DNA from: Botryosphaeria dothidea
Taxonomy: Eukaryota > Ascomycota > Dothideomycetes > Botryosphaeriales > Botryosphaeriaceae
DNA: 64,000 nucleotides
Reading direction: 5' to 3'
Assembly: GCA_011503125.2 (NCBI GenBank)
Contig: WWBZ02000040.1
Location: 186,001 to 250,000, forward strand
Shown: piece by piece, positions 48,004 to 60,180 of the stretch
Numbering within the stretch: the first letter of the stretch is position 1
Layout of the letters: the number at the start of each line of letters is the position of its first letter
Translations under genes and position numbers: made by a program
The notes under the pieces: model-generated
The model's database searches: none
What the model saw: the letters and a program-made list of their open reading frames with translations, nothing else
What the model was told of the DNA's origin: nothing

Positions 48004-48901
48004 TCAGCGATGAACACGCCGTTCTCGAACGCCTCGACGTACTGCTCGCCCGCCACGGTATATTTGCTCAGAAGATCACCCTGCGCGCTAGTATCCAGCA
48101 GCCACGCAACCATGTTGCCCGAACACCGATCGGCCAGCCTCGTTCAGATGCGTCTGTCATCGGGCGTCAGGTTGTACGTCCATGCATCCTCGCTGCCAAT
48201 GGCGTTCAAGTAGTCCGTCGAAGCCTTGTTGAGGTTGATCGAGAGAGCCCCCTTCTCTTCCGCCACGCTCAACGCGGCAGCAGTCTCATTTGCCAGATTC
48301 TCAACAACGCGACCGTCCTCATATCCACGTCGGGACAAGGAGGAGACAAGGATCTGTTTGTTCCCCTGTCAGCGGAGGCAGAGGGGTAGATGGAAACAAG
48401 ACTCACAGGATAACCACCAGCGTCACGAACTTCGTCAACAAACTTGGCGAGGTTGTCAGAGAATTCTTGCAGCGAGATGCCGGCCGCTGCTTTCTGGTCG
48501 TTGTGTCCGAACTGTAGATACCGGGTCAGTGGCGCGTTGAAAAACAGTTGATCTGGATGGCAACACACCTGAATCGTCACCCAAGCAGTGTAATCTCCAT
48601 TCGCCGACACGTTCTTGACCGCCTCGATGGTGTCGTCCCACAGGCCTTCATTGCGGAAGCTCACGGTCGTCGCCCCGCTCTCTGGCGAAGTTGGTTGCCC
48701 CATGCGCCGTTTTGGAGTGTTTCGGCGAGGAAGCCGTCACCCCCAACCACCATTGGTGGCAGTCGTGCTGTCTCCAGCAAGGAAGAATGCGGCCGGGATG
48801 TCGGCATCCTGTCGCTTGAGTATCTCTCGAGTCCCTTGCGGCCGTCCGGCGACGAGCAACGGGAGCGAGGCCAAAAGGGGGAAGTTGCTCAAGCCAACCA
48901 T
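48004..48901 (-). pseudogene. Rhamnogalacturonan acetylesterase-like SGNH hydrolase (CE12), with several single-base indels
   Basis: Exons 48901-48569, 48511-48407 and 48353-48004 follow GT-AG rules. A signal peptide starts the protein (MVGLSNFPLLASLPLLVAG). Block I GDSTT and block III FGHND of the SGNH fold are in frame. The C-terminal block with the catalytic Asp-x-x-His (after DAWTYNLTPDD) is reachable only by a frame change. In exon 1 the family sequence passes through all three frames. Shifts lie at the G5 run (48740-48744), at about 48700 and at about 48690, after which the original frame returns. In exon 3, a shift near 48147 and another near 48120 bracket the HLNEAG segment. As written, translation stops just after GGWG. 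The enzyme would deacetylate pectin rhamnogalacturonan. Read as sequenced this is a pseudogene; compensating errors in the assembly are the alternative. Confidence 0.75.
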
Positions 48902-49490
48902 GGTTGCTTGTTTGCTTTGGAAAAATCGAAAAAGTACTTTGCGACTCCGGACGTACAGGATAATGGTTCTTAAAGCTGGCAGAAACGAATAAGCTCTTAA
49001 ATTAGAGCGAATAGCGAGGGTATGCCGGTCAACTTTCTGCCGACGTTTCGCTATGTCGAAATTCCCCCAATGGCAGGAACGGTGATCTGTTAGAGATACA
49101 GTGGCTTCCCCTTATCCGAAAGCATGTATAGGCGAGTCGTGCTTAAGACGTCATTCGTATTCTCTTGAGGAAGCGAAGATGCTCGGGTCAATACATCCCG
49201 CTTGTGGGGAACGCTTTTGCGGGGAGAGCTAAGCACCAAAACGGCAGGTCGAAGAGAGCAGGCAGCCTGCGTCGTAAAACCTTCTCAGAAGATCAAAATA
49301 CAAGTTGCACACTGGAGGGAAATTGTGGAGGATGTGCGTTGGAGAAAGGCATCACTCTAATTCCTTCCCGAGCCCCGCAATATGCAGGGCAGGGTCCGGT
49401 AAGCACATTGAGCACAAGAGACTCATTGCGTAGTCTTCCCCAGTTGTCTCGTATTCGCCAATACTACGTCTCTGCTAAGTCTCTCGGCCA
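48902..49490. other. Intergenic, no gene seen
   Basis: About 590 bp upstream of the acetylesterase gene (-) and downstream of the DUF3445 gene (-). Confidence 0.5.
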
Positions 49491-51088
49491 TCAATAAGGA
49501 AACTCTCTCTCAACATGCTCTTGCAGAACGTCATTCTCAACCTGCAGCCTATGCTGCTCATCCAAATACGGCAGAAGAAGGTGCTCCCAGTGCTTCTTCC
49601 CCTTGTACACTGACACCGTCTCATCCCACTGCCTGATCGCCTCCGCCAGCCTACCAGGCACGTGCGGCTCCTTAGCGATGACTGTGACGGGCTCGAAGTA
49701 CGTCCGCACGGTGAACATCAAAGCCCCGGAGCGCGGAAGCCGCCGCAAGGTCTGCCTCTCCGACCGGAAGTATATCTCTTCGAGTTTGAGGTCAGCGCTG
49801 TCCGCCGTCGCCCATGCTGTAGATGAGAATTAGTATGTATGGCGCTGCATTCTTAGTGGGCCATCGAGACGTACAAGCAACCTCGTCCCCGTTCTGATCT
49901 CCCATCCTGTGCGACCAGTGCAGGCCGTCGTCGATTTGAATGAAGAACTAAAGTAGGTCAGCAACCATACATTCACGCCAATTGCAGGGTGGAAAGCGCA
50001 CAAACTCACGTTATTACGCGTAACTGCTTTCTCTGGCGTCATGGACTTGAAGAAGCGGTTCATAGACTTCCGGAGCTTCTGTTCGTAGTGTGGCACGCCC
50101 GCCTCGAAGTGTAGCTCGTCTAGAGACAAGCCGAACTTCTCGCGAAGACGCCAAAATCCGGGTAGGCAGACCGCTCCTGCGTCCAGGTGGAACTGTCCAT
50201 CTGAAAATCGAAACAAGTTAGTTAATGTCGGCGAAGATGAAGCTGCTTGCCTTATTGACAGCTCCTCTTGCTTCGGGCTTCCTCTCTGCTGATCTTCCCC
50301 ATCAAATGGTTACGCGGGAGATGGAGATGAAGATTTCGGGGAAGAGGTCTGCAGCCATGATGCCCCCCCCCCTTCTTCAATCCACACTTACCATCCCGCT
50401 CGACCATCAGGATGACATCATCCTGCACCAGCTTCGCCGCCACCACCAACGCCTCCGTCGGGCTCCCTGAAAGCACATCAGCACCCCTCAACTCCTCCGC
50501 AAAAACCGCACTCACCCGCCGGCCAACTGAATACTTCCCCCGTCGCCTCATTCCCCAGCCTGCCCCCATCCAACCAGAAGACCTTCGGATACCGATGCGT
50601 CAAGAACCGCACCAGCTCCTCCAGCGTCTCGTAACACGCATCCCGCGTCCGCTCGTCATCCGCGCACTGCACATGCGCGGGGAGGTCTTTCTCGAGCTCC
50701 GCGACTTTGGTGGCGTGGTAGGGCAGGAAGTTGGCGTCCATCTCGATCCAGTCGTTCCAGTCGAGCTTGCGGATGCCCATGGTGATGTGGTTTGGGCCGT
50801 GCTGGAAGGGGCGGTAGGGGTGGGGGGCTGATGTGGTTGGGCTGGCGTCGTTGAACGGGAGGGGGAGGGGCGTTTGGAATGTGGGGGCGGTGGGCGGTGG
50901 GTTGACTATGGGTTGTGAGTGCGTTTGATACTCGCTTTGGCGCGGGACTACGAACCGCCGGTTTTGGGGTTGCGGTTTCTCAGCCGTGCGAATGCGAGGT
51001 AGCACAGGGCCAGCCCGATGAGAGCAAGTAGGACGGCATTGTTTGTGGGCTTTGAGAAGATTGCCTTATCAATTAATTCCGAATCCAT
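49491..51088 (-). CDS. DUF3445 / HRQ-family protein (heme-dependent oxidative N-demethylase-like), membrane-anchored
   Basis: Six exons can be joined with GT-AG borders into 395 residues: 51088-50956, 50905-50516, 50466-50392, 50200-50010, 49947-49875 and 49816-49491. The N-terminus has one hydrophobic helix ([20 protein letters not shown]), probably an anchor. The family core starts at [19 protein letters not shown]. It continues through [16 protein letters not shown] and ends in the diagnostic [23 protein letters not shown] block. Characterised bacterial relatives are heme-dependent oxidative N-demethylases; that activity here is inference. Intron 3 contains a run of 10 C. The exon 2/3 junction was chosen because a 49-nt intron removes a frame change between VFSWPAG and [12 protein letters not shown]. 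Confidence 0.87.
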
Positions 51089-51767
51089 TTTTGTTCAAGT
51101 CTTTGATGCTTAGCAGTGCGCCGAGAGTTTGAAATGTTTAAATGTGAGATCGAGGAAACGATAGGTGGGGGTGGATGGAAGATGCTAACCCCGGATGACG
51201 TGTTTAATGCGGAGTTGGCCATCTGAATTACTACAATAGGGTTGGTGTAGAAGCTGGCCGACATGATTGCCGATCCCGGATTGGTTCGACGAAGGGAACC
51301 TTGCGTGAACGGGCAAGACCTCCGTTTCCACCCCGTGAACCAGCATATCAGGCGTCCACTGCGGCTCTAGACTTCTCCGTTAGACGCTATCCCTCTATTG
51401 CCTTTTGTGGCTAAGATAACTTTCCCATGCAGGCTGCTTTCACGGGGAAGACGAACAAACTTAAAAATCAATACCTCAATATTTCCTAACAGCTACTACC
51501 GCATCCATCGCATCCTCGCATCGGGAATACCAAAAGCCAACCTCAACCCCAAGAACTCCAACAATAGTGTTGATCAAGGATACGAATACCCGACAAGCAA
51601 ACCCAAGAGTTCCAAAAAAAAAAAAGACGACCTTTGCGTCCAGACATCACACATGCGAAGATATATCCATCAGCCCAACCCAACCCAGACCAATCCCATC
51701 CTTTACCAACCCATACCAACAGCCAACCAGCCCAAGAAAACCCTCTACCGACACCCCATCCCCCCGA
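51089..51767. other. Intergenic, no gene seen
   Basis: Promoter of the DUF3445 gene plus 3' flank of the next minus-strand gene. It has an A-rich run near 51612 and C/A-rich low-complexity DNA to the right. Confidence 0.5.
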
Positions 51768-53829
51768 CTACGCCATCCCACTAACCTTCCTCCTCGTAAC
51801 CACGCCAACCAACCCTTCCTCCGCCATCTTCCCACTGACCACCCTCCCCCTCATCAACCCCAAATCGCCATTATTCCCATCCGCACCATCGACATCAACC
51901 CCACTCCGACTCACCACGCGCGGACTGCTCTCCACACGCGCATACGCCGGCCTCTCCGGACTCCTGCCCATCGAGCGCTTCGTCGTACCACCGCCGTTCG
52001 CACCCAGCCGCGCGCCCAGCAGATCGGCGTTGTTGTGCTTCTGCTGGTAGCGGCCGGCGATGCCCTCCTGGGCGGCGCGCAGGTCGCCGTAGTAGCGCTT
52101 GCCGCCGCCGTTGCGGGTGGGGCTGCGGGAGGGGGACGAGAAGTTGGAGTGGGTACCGGCGGGCTCGACGACGGGGGCGCCGGCGTGCTGGCCGGGGAAG
52201 TAGCCCCAGGCGTCGGTGGTGCGGGTGACGGACGAGTTGATGGTGAGGGCGCGGCCGATGCCCGACGAGTGCTCGGACGAGATGGAGCCGACGGTGGACT
52301 GGAAGGGCATGGGCGGCGGGGGCGTGTGGGTGGGCTTGGGGGACGGCGTCGGCGGGTTCATGCGGAGCGGTTCGGGGCGCAGGTGGCCGGTCTGCTCGCC
52401 GTCGGAGAGCGGGGAGAGCGGGCCGCTGTTGTTGACGATGTCGGCGTAGAGGGCGATGTCGTCGTCGCGCTCGAAGCTGTAGCGGCGGACGAGCGGGTGT
52501 GCGGCGGTCGGCTCGTCGTCCTCGTCGGAGGCGGCTTCGGCTTCGGGGTGGACGAACCAGTTGTCGCTCTTCATGCTTTGGCGCTTCATGGAGCGGGCTG
52601 AACGGACAGGCGAGCGGTCGGGTGAGGAGGAGGGGGACATGGAGTCGTAGCCGCCGAGGGACTTCGTGGAGAGCTTGATGGGGAGGTCCTTCAGCTCGAG
52701 CTTGGTTGGACTCATGCTACCGGTGCGGCTGTAGACGTTGGTGCGAGAGGTGCGGTTTGAACGAGGCTGCTGGTAGACCTGGTCTGGAAGGTAGGTGCGT
52801 GATTCACGGGCGGAGCGCGGGTTGTGAGGATTGTAGTTGCAGTCAGAGTTCCTCCGAGACTGTGCAAATGGTATGGTCCTGACGTCAGGAATTAAAGGCT
52901 CATCCTGGGCATGAGAGGATCTTGAGGGGCTCGAAACGCATGTACTGCCGGACATGTCGCTGAAACGCTTCTCCGGGGGAGCAGTGATCTCGGACAGAGA
53001 CGAGGTCTTGTGCTTGTGTTTGGTGCTCCTTCGCGAGGTCAAGTTGTCCTCAAGAGGGTTCATATCCGGTGGAAGACGAGAAATCTTGCGGAAGACAAGA
53101 ACAAGGTATAGACCAACGCCAATTGAGACGAGATGCAGGCCTCCAACCGTGACGGAAGTCAACCAGGTGCTGCTCAAAATCTTGTTGGTCGACTCGTCCG
53201 CGTTGAAGAACGAACGCCATCTTCCTTCTGTGCCAGGTGCTTCTGACAGGTTGGTCTTCGCAAGCATAGCGGTAAAGACATAGAAAGGAATCAATCCAGT
53301 GTCGATGATCAAGGTGAAGAAGTGGTAGCTGGCAGAGCTTGATGCAGTACGGCTGCGGGCGGGACGGACAAGATGATAGATTGCATAAAGACAGCAGAGT
53401 ATATCGAATGCGGCCTGGTAGATGTTAGAATAAGCGGTTCTGGGTATTCCAGAGCGTTCAACCCACCGGCACGCGGATGATCCAGCCTTCGGTATCTTGA
53501 GTCCCTTTGATGCAGATGACGCAGATGAGCAGGCCAATGGCGCCGATCAATTGAAGAATCCTGACAGCCAGTTGACCCCATCGCACCCACTTGATGACAA
53601 CCTTGGTCCTCGGGTTGAAAGGCCTGGCATTGCTCTGGTATGGCGTGACCAAGTAGCTGTCCGGGTGCCTGTTGAAGTCCATCAATGGGCCATCCTGCTT
53701 CTTTGGCGGCGGCTTCTTTGGAGGCATGCGGCTTGCCTTGGTGACAGCCTTGGGATCGAAGCCATAGAGAGTGTCCGAGGTGGCGGAGAACCGCTGAGGC
53801 GGCTCGTACATGTACGGCTGGCTGGGCAT
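51768..53829 (-). CDS. Four-helix membrane protein with long disordered tail, fungal, function unknown
   Basis: Two exons (53829-53467 and 53414-51768) give 669 residues. Four hydrophobic helices occupy about 85-270: LAVRILQLIGAIGLLICVICI, AAFDILCCLYAIYHLV, FFTLIIDTGLIPFYVFTAML and VGGLHLVSIGVGLYLVLVF. The spacing resembles MARVEL-like proteins, though I cannot confirm that family. The remaining 400 residues are Ser/Pro/Arg-rich, with many SP sites suggesting phosphorylation. The protein is probably in the plasma membrane or endomembrane. It is transcribed away from ARH1 across a 650-bp shared upstream region. Confidence 0.82.
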
Positions 53830-54480
53830 GGCTTCGCGGGCGCAAAGAATGACGATCAAAGAATGGAGGCACACGTGGGGAGAATGGAATGCGGCAGCAC
53901 ACCGCACCCACGATGCGTGATGGACAAAGAGAAGCGGGTGGAGAGGGGCGAGCTCGGCGCAAGCTTCCCTGGGTTCTGGGGAGGCTGGTGGTGATAAAAA
54001 CGAGGCGTTTACCGCACGGCGTCTCCATGGCAACACACACCCCGGCGGGCGGGACAGCCATGCCGTGCTCATCAATCACACTTCGGGTGATAGGCAGGCA
54101 CCGATGGCGTTAGGCTGAAGCAGCTTCGACCGGCTGCAGGCTCGCATCTCGCTGAAACGGGAACACGGCATCAGTCCGGCTGTCGCGTGTGGTCGCGACG
54201 GACAACGCGCCCCAGCCGATCCAGGTCCCGCTTGCTCTGGGCGGCGCTTAATTGGGTGCGGCTGGTGCCATGGTCGCATGTGCAGGCGGCTGCGGCTCTC
54301 CGCATGTTGACACTGGCACTGACTCGTCGGGATATCGGGTCTCTGCAGCGGCGGCGATCATGACGATGGGCGGTGGTGTTGTTGTGAGGGTGCGCGGGTC
54401 AGGCCGAGATCGGCGTCGCGATGACGCTGTGTCGCTGCCCGCGAAGCTCCGCCGCTGGAAATCTCGACAACCACCAGAGC
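53830..54480. promoter_or_regulatory. Divergent intergenic region between the four-helix protein gene and ARH1
   Basis: The two start codons face away from each other, about 650 bp apart. Both promoters are expected here; no element is assigned. Confidence 0.55.
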
Positions 54481-56146
54481 ATGCCTGCCCCCTTCGTCTG
54501 TCGCGCCTGCGCCCGCACCCTGCGCACTCCCGCCACACTCAATGCGCCTCTCCTCCGCGCTCCGCTGAGCCGCAGACATTATGCCACCGTCCGCAAAGAC
54601 GGCCGGCCCTTCCGCGTTGCGGTCATCGGCTCGGGTCCCGCAGGCTTCTACTCGGCCTACCGCCTGATTTCCAAAATCCAGGATGCCGTCGTCGACATGT
54701 ACGAACAGCAGGCTGTGCCTTTCGGTCTGGTGCGCTTCGGTGTTGCCCCGGACCACCCTGAGGTCAAGGTAGGCCCGCCAGCCGGCTTCTCGAATGTGAC
54801 TACAAGCTGAATCTGCCCAGAACTGCCAGGACAAGTTCGAGCAAGTTGCTGCATCTCCGCGCTTCAATTTCATTGGCAACGTCGCTGTCGGCACCGACAT
54901 CCCTCTCACCGACCTTAAGCCCCACTACGATGCCATCCTCTTCTCATACGGCGCCTCCAAGGACAGAGAGCTGGGCATTCCAGGCGAGAACTTGACGGGT
55001 GTATATTCTGCCCGCGCATTCGTAGGCTGGTACAACGGTCTACCCGAGTACGCAGGCTTGAATCCATTCCTGGGCAGGCCCAGAGCCCTCATTGTTGGTC
55101 AAGGGAACGTCGCCCTCGACGTGGCGCGCATACTGCTGAGTGATGTGGATACTCTGCGGAAGACGGACATTGCCAGCCATGCCTTGGAACATCTTTCCAA
55201 CAGCAAGGTCAATTCCGTGAAGATCGTAGGACGAAGAGGCCCCATGCAGGCAAGTAGCAGCACTCCTCCGCCATCAAGACCGTAACTAACGGCCTCCAAG
55301 GCCGCTTTCACCATCAAAGAAGTCCGCGAACTCTTCAACCTTCCCAAAGTCCACTTCCGCCCCATCGATTCCTCCTACTTTCCCCCTCCAGGCTACAAGC
55401 TCAACCGCCAAATGGCACGCATGTCCAAAATTCTCTCCGAAGGCTCCCCCAACGGACCGCCCCCGCCCAGCAGAGACGTCAAGCAGTGGTCGCTCGACTT
55501 CAACCTCGCCCCTTCCTCTTTCAACGCTACCTTGGACAGGAAGCCGAACGTCATCACATCCGCCACCTTCCACCGCACGGCCTTCACTCCCGACTCAGAC
55601 CGCTTCGACCACGCCGCCCGCGTCGAGCCGACGCCCGAACTCGAGACCAAAACTTTCAACATCGACATGGTCTTTCGCTCCGTCGGCTACAAGTCGGAGC
55701 CGCTGCCGGGCCTGGACTCCATCGGCGTGCCGTTCGACGAGCGGAGAGGCATCATCCCGAACGATGCGTACGGCCGCGTCACCGGCGTGGGCCACGTGCC
55801 CGGCATGTACGTCGCCGGCTGGGTCAAGCGCGGCCCGACGGGCGTCATCGCCAGTACGATGGAGGACGCCCTCATGACGGCCGACTCGATCGTCGAGGAT
55901 TGGGAGAGGGGCAAGAAGTTCATCGAGAGCGATGGCAGCGGGTGGGATGCGGTGAAGGGCTTTCTCGAGTCGTCGGGGGTAAGGCGGGTGAGCTGGGAGG
56001 ATTGGAAAAAGATTGATGCGGCGGAGAGGGAGAGAGGCGCGGCGAAGGGGAAGGAGAGGGAGAAGTTCGTGACGAAGAGAGAGATTTTGAGCGTGTTGGA
56101 TGGGAGCTTTATGCCGCAGATGGGTTGGAGGGGCGTTGTACGATAG
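54481..56146 (+). CDS. ARH1: NADPH:adrenodoxin oxidoreductase, mitochondrial (Arh1)
   Basis: FAD enzyme passing electrons from NADPH to mitochondrial ferredoxin for iron-sulfur cluster and heme A synthesis. Exons 54481-54768, 54821-55249 and 55301-56146 are all in phase 0 and give 520 residues. The Arg-rich N-terminus (CRACARTLRTPATL) is a mitochondrial presequence. The FAD motif VAVIGSGPAGFYSAY lies at about 46-60, FGLVRFGVAPDHPEVK ends exon 1, YGASKDRELGIPGE follows, the NADP motif IVGQGNVALDVARIL is at about 190-205, and the C-terminal FAD site is GWVKRGPTGVIA. Intron 2 starts with GC (CAG|GCAAGT) rather than GT and has a CTAAC branch-like site. The frame is open to an earlier Met at 54421; the Met at 54481 fits the presequence better. 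Confidence 0.95.
55250..55300 (+). other. GC-AG intron in ARH1
   Basis: The family sequence RGPMQ-AAFTIKE is continuous only if the 51 bases from GCAAGT to CCAAG are removed. GCAAGT is the usual GC-donor consensus, and CTAAC lies about 15 bases before the acceptor. Confidence 0.85.
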
Positions 56147-56491
56147 AGCGTATGAGACTACGGAGCTATCGGTGTACAGAATTCGAGAAGAAGTATACCC
56201 ATACATGCCGATTTCTTGGTTCGAAAGCTGATGGTGTTCGATTGCGGCATTGTATTGAGTGGGAATTTCCAAGAAGGAAAATATTTTTATGACCATGCAA
56301 TAATGGGTCTTTAATTAGAGGCTGCTCATCATACTATGCGAGATAGGCCAGATCCGGCGAGGTTCATCTGACCCTTGTACATGACATGTCAGCCTGATGA
56401 GCCCCGCCTGAGAACATATATCTCGGCTTCCGCTTACAGACCTCAGCCTTAGCATCTCCATCTCCGCCACGTCTCAGAAATATCCTTCGTC
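56147..56491. other. Intergenic, no gene seen
   Basis: 3' flank of ARH1 and upstream region of the second HET locus. Confidence 0.5.
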
Positions 56492-58837
56492 ATGGCACTC
56501 ATTCGTTTTTCCCGCCGGTTGAACCGCGGAGCCGCCTCAAACGTCGATGATGGTCACGCATTGGAACGCGACAGAGGGTCAGACAACCCGGAATCTGGAT
56601 GGTCAACAATCGACGCCGATTCAATCGGCGCCGACCCAGTCAGTGCCAGCCCGATCGACACTGACTTGCGTGGTTCATCGAGAAACTTCGAGTCCGGCGA
56701 AAACAAGGAGTTACTTCGATCCTGACACGACAGAGAGCTCCTTGGGACCCTCTCCGAGCCCCTCAGAATCCACTTCGAGCTCCTCAATTCGTGGGGAGCC
56801 AGCCGATCTCGTTCGACGAACAAAAAGCCTGCCGGATCTACGGGCAAGCAGGCAGAATTCAGTTCCGGCCGCCCGAAGACTTCACCCCTCCAATGGATAC
56901 CGCGGAGAATGTCACTCGATGCAGACAGAGACGCTGTTTTCAGTTGGCCTGGACATCTGGTTCTTGGCTACTCTGAGGACGGCATTCACACCTGCTCTCA
57001 CTGTCAAGAGGTGAACATTGATCTTCGTATCCAGGGGTCACGGTTCAATCCGAGGACCTGGTGGCGCAAGTCTGTCCAACGTAAGCCTTGGTGTAACGTA
57101 CCGGCAAGCGAGGCGTGCTGTCTTTGAGGGGTGTCAGTTCCCCCTCAGTATCGGCGAACACAAGGATCCATATATAACGCTTGATCCGCGCCTCCACATT
57201 AAGGACATGTCAAGGAGTCGGCATTGGTACTTCAGAGTACCGGATGACATGCTGGACAGGCCGGGAACGTGCCAATTTGATGGCAACTTACGTTCCCGAA
57301 AGAATGGCTATGGCTTTCACACTTTACGTCTCGGCGATTGTTTTGAACAGACTTGGAGGACGATGCAGGGGGACTCTGGTCAATGCCCAACTTAAATGGT
57401 ACGCAACTTCCTCATTTAATCACTCGACAGCTAAACTCAACATAACTTAGATTATCAAATTATCATCTTGCTGTTCGGACCCAGTGTCAGAGTTGTTTTC
57501 GATTCAGCAAACTCTTTCCAGACAATTCGCTCGTGGCTAGAGCTTTGCAACGAAACGCACGCGAAGTACTCCCGGCCTTCCCCAAATTTCGTGCCATTAC
57601 GACTTGTCGATGTATCTCTACACAGTTCTCCTCACGGGTTTTCTTGCAAGGTCTTTCTTGTGTCTCGTGAAGCTCCGGCGAATATGCCGCCCTCAGCTAC
57701 TGCTGGGGCGGTAATCTACAGTTCAGGCTATCTTCAACATACATCGCATGTGCGCAAGCCGGACTTCCTACAGAGCTACTTCCGCAGACGATCCAAGGTG
57801 CCATTCGTGTGACTCGCGAATTAGGTATTGATTATCTTTGGGTAGATTCTCTCTCCATTTTACAGGATGACGAGGTCGAGAAGATGAACCAGATTGCACA
57901 AATGTCCCAGATCTTCGAAGGGGCATACATTACTATTGCAGCATCACAAGCATCCAGAGGTTCTGATGGATTCCTCTCATCTCTCAATTCTCACGGCCTC
58001 ACATGCAAAGTTCCAGTCACATATCCCACTGGCGACAAGATGATGAGAAGCATCGTAAAGAATACTTATCACAAAATCAGCGAAGAGCCCCTCACACAGA
58101 GAGGCTGGACTCTTCAGGAAACCTGCCTATCTCGACGTAGCATATCTTTCGAAAACGGCCATTTGCACTGGTACTGCATTGAAAGTACGGAGAGCAACTG
58201 CACAGGTGTTCCACTCATGAGCCTGTCTTCCGGCTTCGATCCTAGCGTTGGACATATCCAGCCTCATCACGGGACCTTCAGAAGAATGGCAAAATCATTG
58301 AAACGACGATGGACTCGGCGATATCCATTCTTCAGGCTCCATCTTCCAACAGAGTGGCAATTATCTGACTGGACGTGGTTTGTGAAGTACTACAGTGGCC
58401 GACGCCTTACATACGATTCGGACAAACTACTCGCAATTAACGCCATTGCTGAGCGTTTCTCGCAGACTCGCTCTTGGGGTCGTTATCTTGCAGGAATATG
58501 GGTAAAAGACCTTTTGCGCCAGTGCACATGGGAGACATGGAACAGAGATGCGCAGCCGAAGGCTCGAATATCCGGTGTACCCTCATGGTCATGGGCTTCC
58601 TGTCCACACGAAGTTCGCTGGAGATTTAGTGATGAAATCCTCCAGATATGGAGGAAGATCACTTGTCGACTTATTTCTGCCGAGGTAGAATTAAGATCAA
58701 CGGAAGCTCGATTTGGGGATGTGATAGCTGGCAGATTGGTTCTAGATGCTCGCATTAAGCCGGCCACTTTGGTTCCCATTTTGAGTGATTTATGGACACT
58801 TTACTGTACCGGTGAGATGCAGGACTGCATGCCGTTA

Positions 58838-58862
58838 CAATCACTTGACAAAAGTTCTCGCG
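58838..58862 (+). repeat. Left terminal inverted repeat of the Tc1/mariner element
   Basis: Begins CAATCACTTGACAAAAG. It matches the reverse complement of 60156-60180 over 16 contiguous inner bases and several outer ones. Confidence 0.8.
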
Positions 58863-58927
58863 TGATTAAGCGAGACGCGTCAAAACGCGTCTCGAGCGCC
58901 CACACCTCCAATCTTCGCACCACCAAA

Positions 58928-60022
58928 ATGGCACCACAACGCACTCCTCTCAAAGAGCTCTTTGGCACATATACTCCTAATCAACACTACTCTCCACATT
59001 AGCGAGGAATTTTACTTGCCTGCAAGGCTCTTGGCAAGAAGCCTGCCTAGTTCCAGAAGCACCTGGGCGTGCCTGAATCTTCGGTACGCTCGACTATGCA
59101 GCTCGCGCCATTACGCAACGAAGGGCGCTCCCAATTACGGACTGGGCGGCCAAAATGTCTTTCAGAAACCGACAAGCGACATATTCTACGCGTGGTGCGA
59201 GCCAACCTAAAATTCACGTACTAAGAGGTCCGGGAAGTCACAGGTGTGACCTGCTATGACCGGACCATCTCTCGACTCTTAGACACCTACAATATAAAGA
59301 AATAACGCGCAGCTGGCCGCCCGGAACTCACGGAAGAATATGCTACTATCAGACTTGCCTAGGCACTCGAGCATGTGCACTAGACCGAGGCGCAATGGAA
59401 GAAAGTTATCTGGTTAGATAAGTGCTCTGTAGAGCGAGGAAAGGGCCAAAAAAGGGAGTGGTGCTTTCGCACTCCTAGCCAAAAATGGGACCTCTAAATA
59501 GTCCAACCATATAAAAAAGGAATAAATATATCTATTATGGTATGGGCTGGCTTTTCTGGCTTACGAGGAAGGTCTCCTTTACACGTAATAGTACGTGATC
59601 CTTTAGCTAAGAGGGGTGGCTATTTAGCTAACTCTTATCTTAAGGTTCTCGAGGAAAATATACTAAAAGTGCATAGAAGAGGTATAACTTTTATGCAGGA
59701 TAATGCTCTAATTTATACTACAATAAAAGTTAGGGAATAGTTTAAAAGAAGGCGGATAAATCTATTAGATTGGTCACCTTATAGCCCGGATTTGAATCTA
59801 ATTAAACATATCTAGTTTTATTTAAAGTCTAAGGCATTAGAGCTACATCTAGAGCTTAAATACTTAACCGGATTAGTAGATTTTATTAGAGAGAAGCTAG
59901 GAGAAGTATTGCGGGAAGCATAGGAGGCTTTGCTATAATCTTTATTTGACTCTATATTAGGTAGTATGAAGCGTAGGTATGAGGCAGTTATCACAGCAGA
60001 GGGCTGGCATACCAAGTATTAG
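58928..60022 (+). pseudogene. Tc1/mariner transposase remnant with RIP stop codons
   Basis: One frame of 365 codons runs from Met 58928 to TAG 60020-60022 without an indel. It begins MAPQRTPLKELFG and keeps the helix-turn-helix region (LGVPESSVRSTM, VTCYDRTISRLL). The DDE core is marked by IWLDKCSVERG, MVWAGF, FMQDNALIYT and WSPYSPDLNLIKHI. Stops lie where family members have Trp or Gln, as after KVRE and after LIKHI. Substitutions against the family pattern (P to L, H to Y, A to T, E to K) are all C-to-T or G-to-A. The second Asp (MQDN) remains; the third acidic position (NPIE in relatives) reads NLIK. It is inactive. Confidence 0.85.
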
Positions 60023-60155
60023 CAAAGAAATAATACTAGCATCCTTCTTCTTACTCAATTTTAACTTAAAAATAACTTAGTATAAGAGCTAGGAAGCATG
60101 CGTTGAGAATCAGTAAGTTAATGGGGTACGAGGGTCATCGCTTCGGAAGCGCCCG

Positions 60156-60180
60156 CGCGAGAACTTTTGTCCTAGTACTG
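60156..60180 (-). repeat. Right terminal inverted repeat of the Tc1/mariner element
   Basis: On the minus strand it begins CAGTACTAGGACAAAAG. It is followed by the duplicated TA of the target. Confidence 0.8.

Noticed and set aside
51567..52601. Plus-strand frame of 344 codons opposite the four-helix protein gene
   Set aside because: Gly/Val/Arg/Ala-rich shadow of the minus-strand coding sequence.
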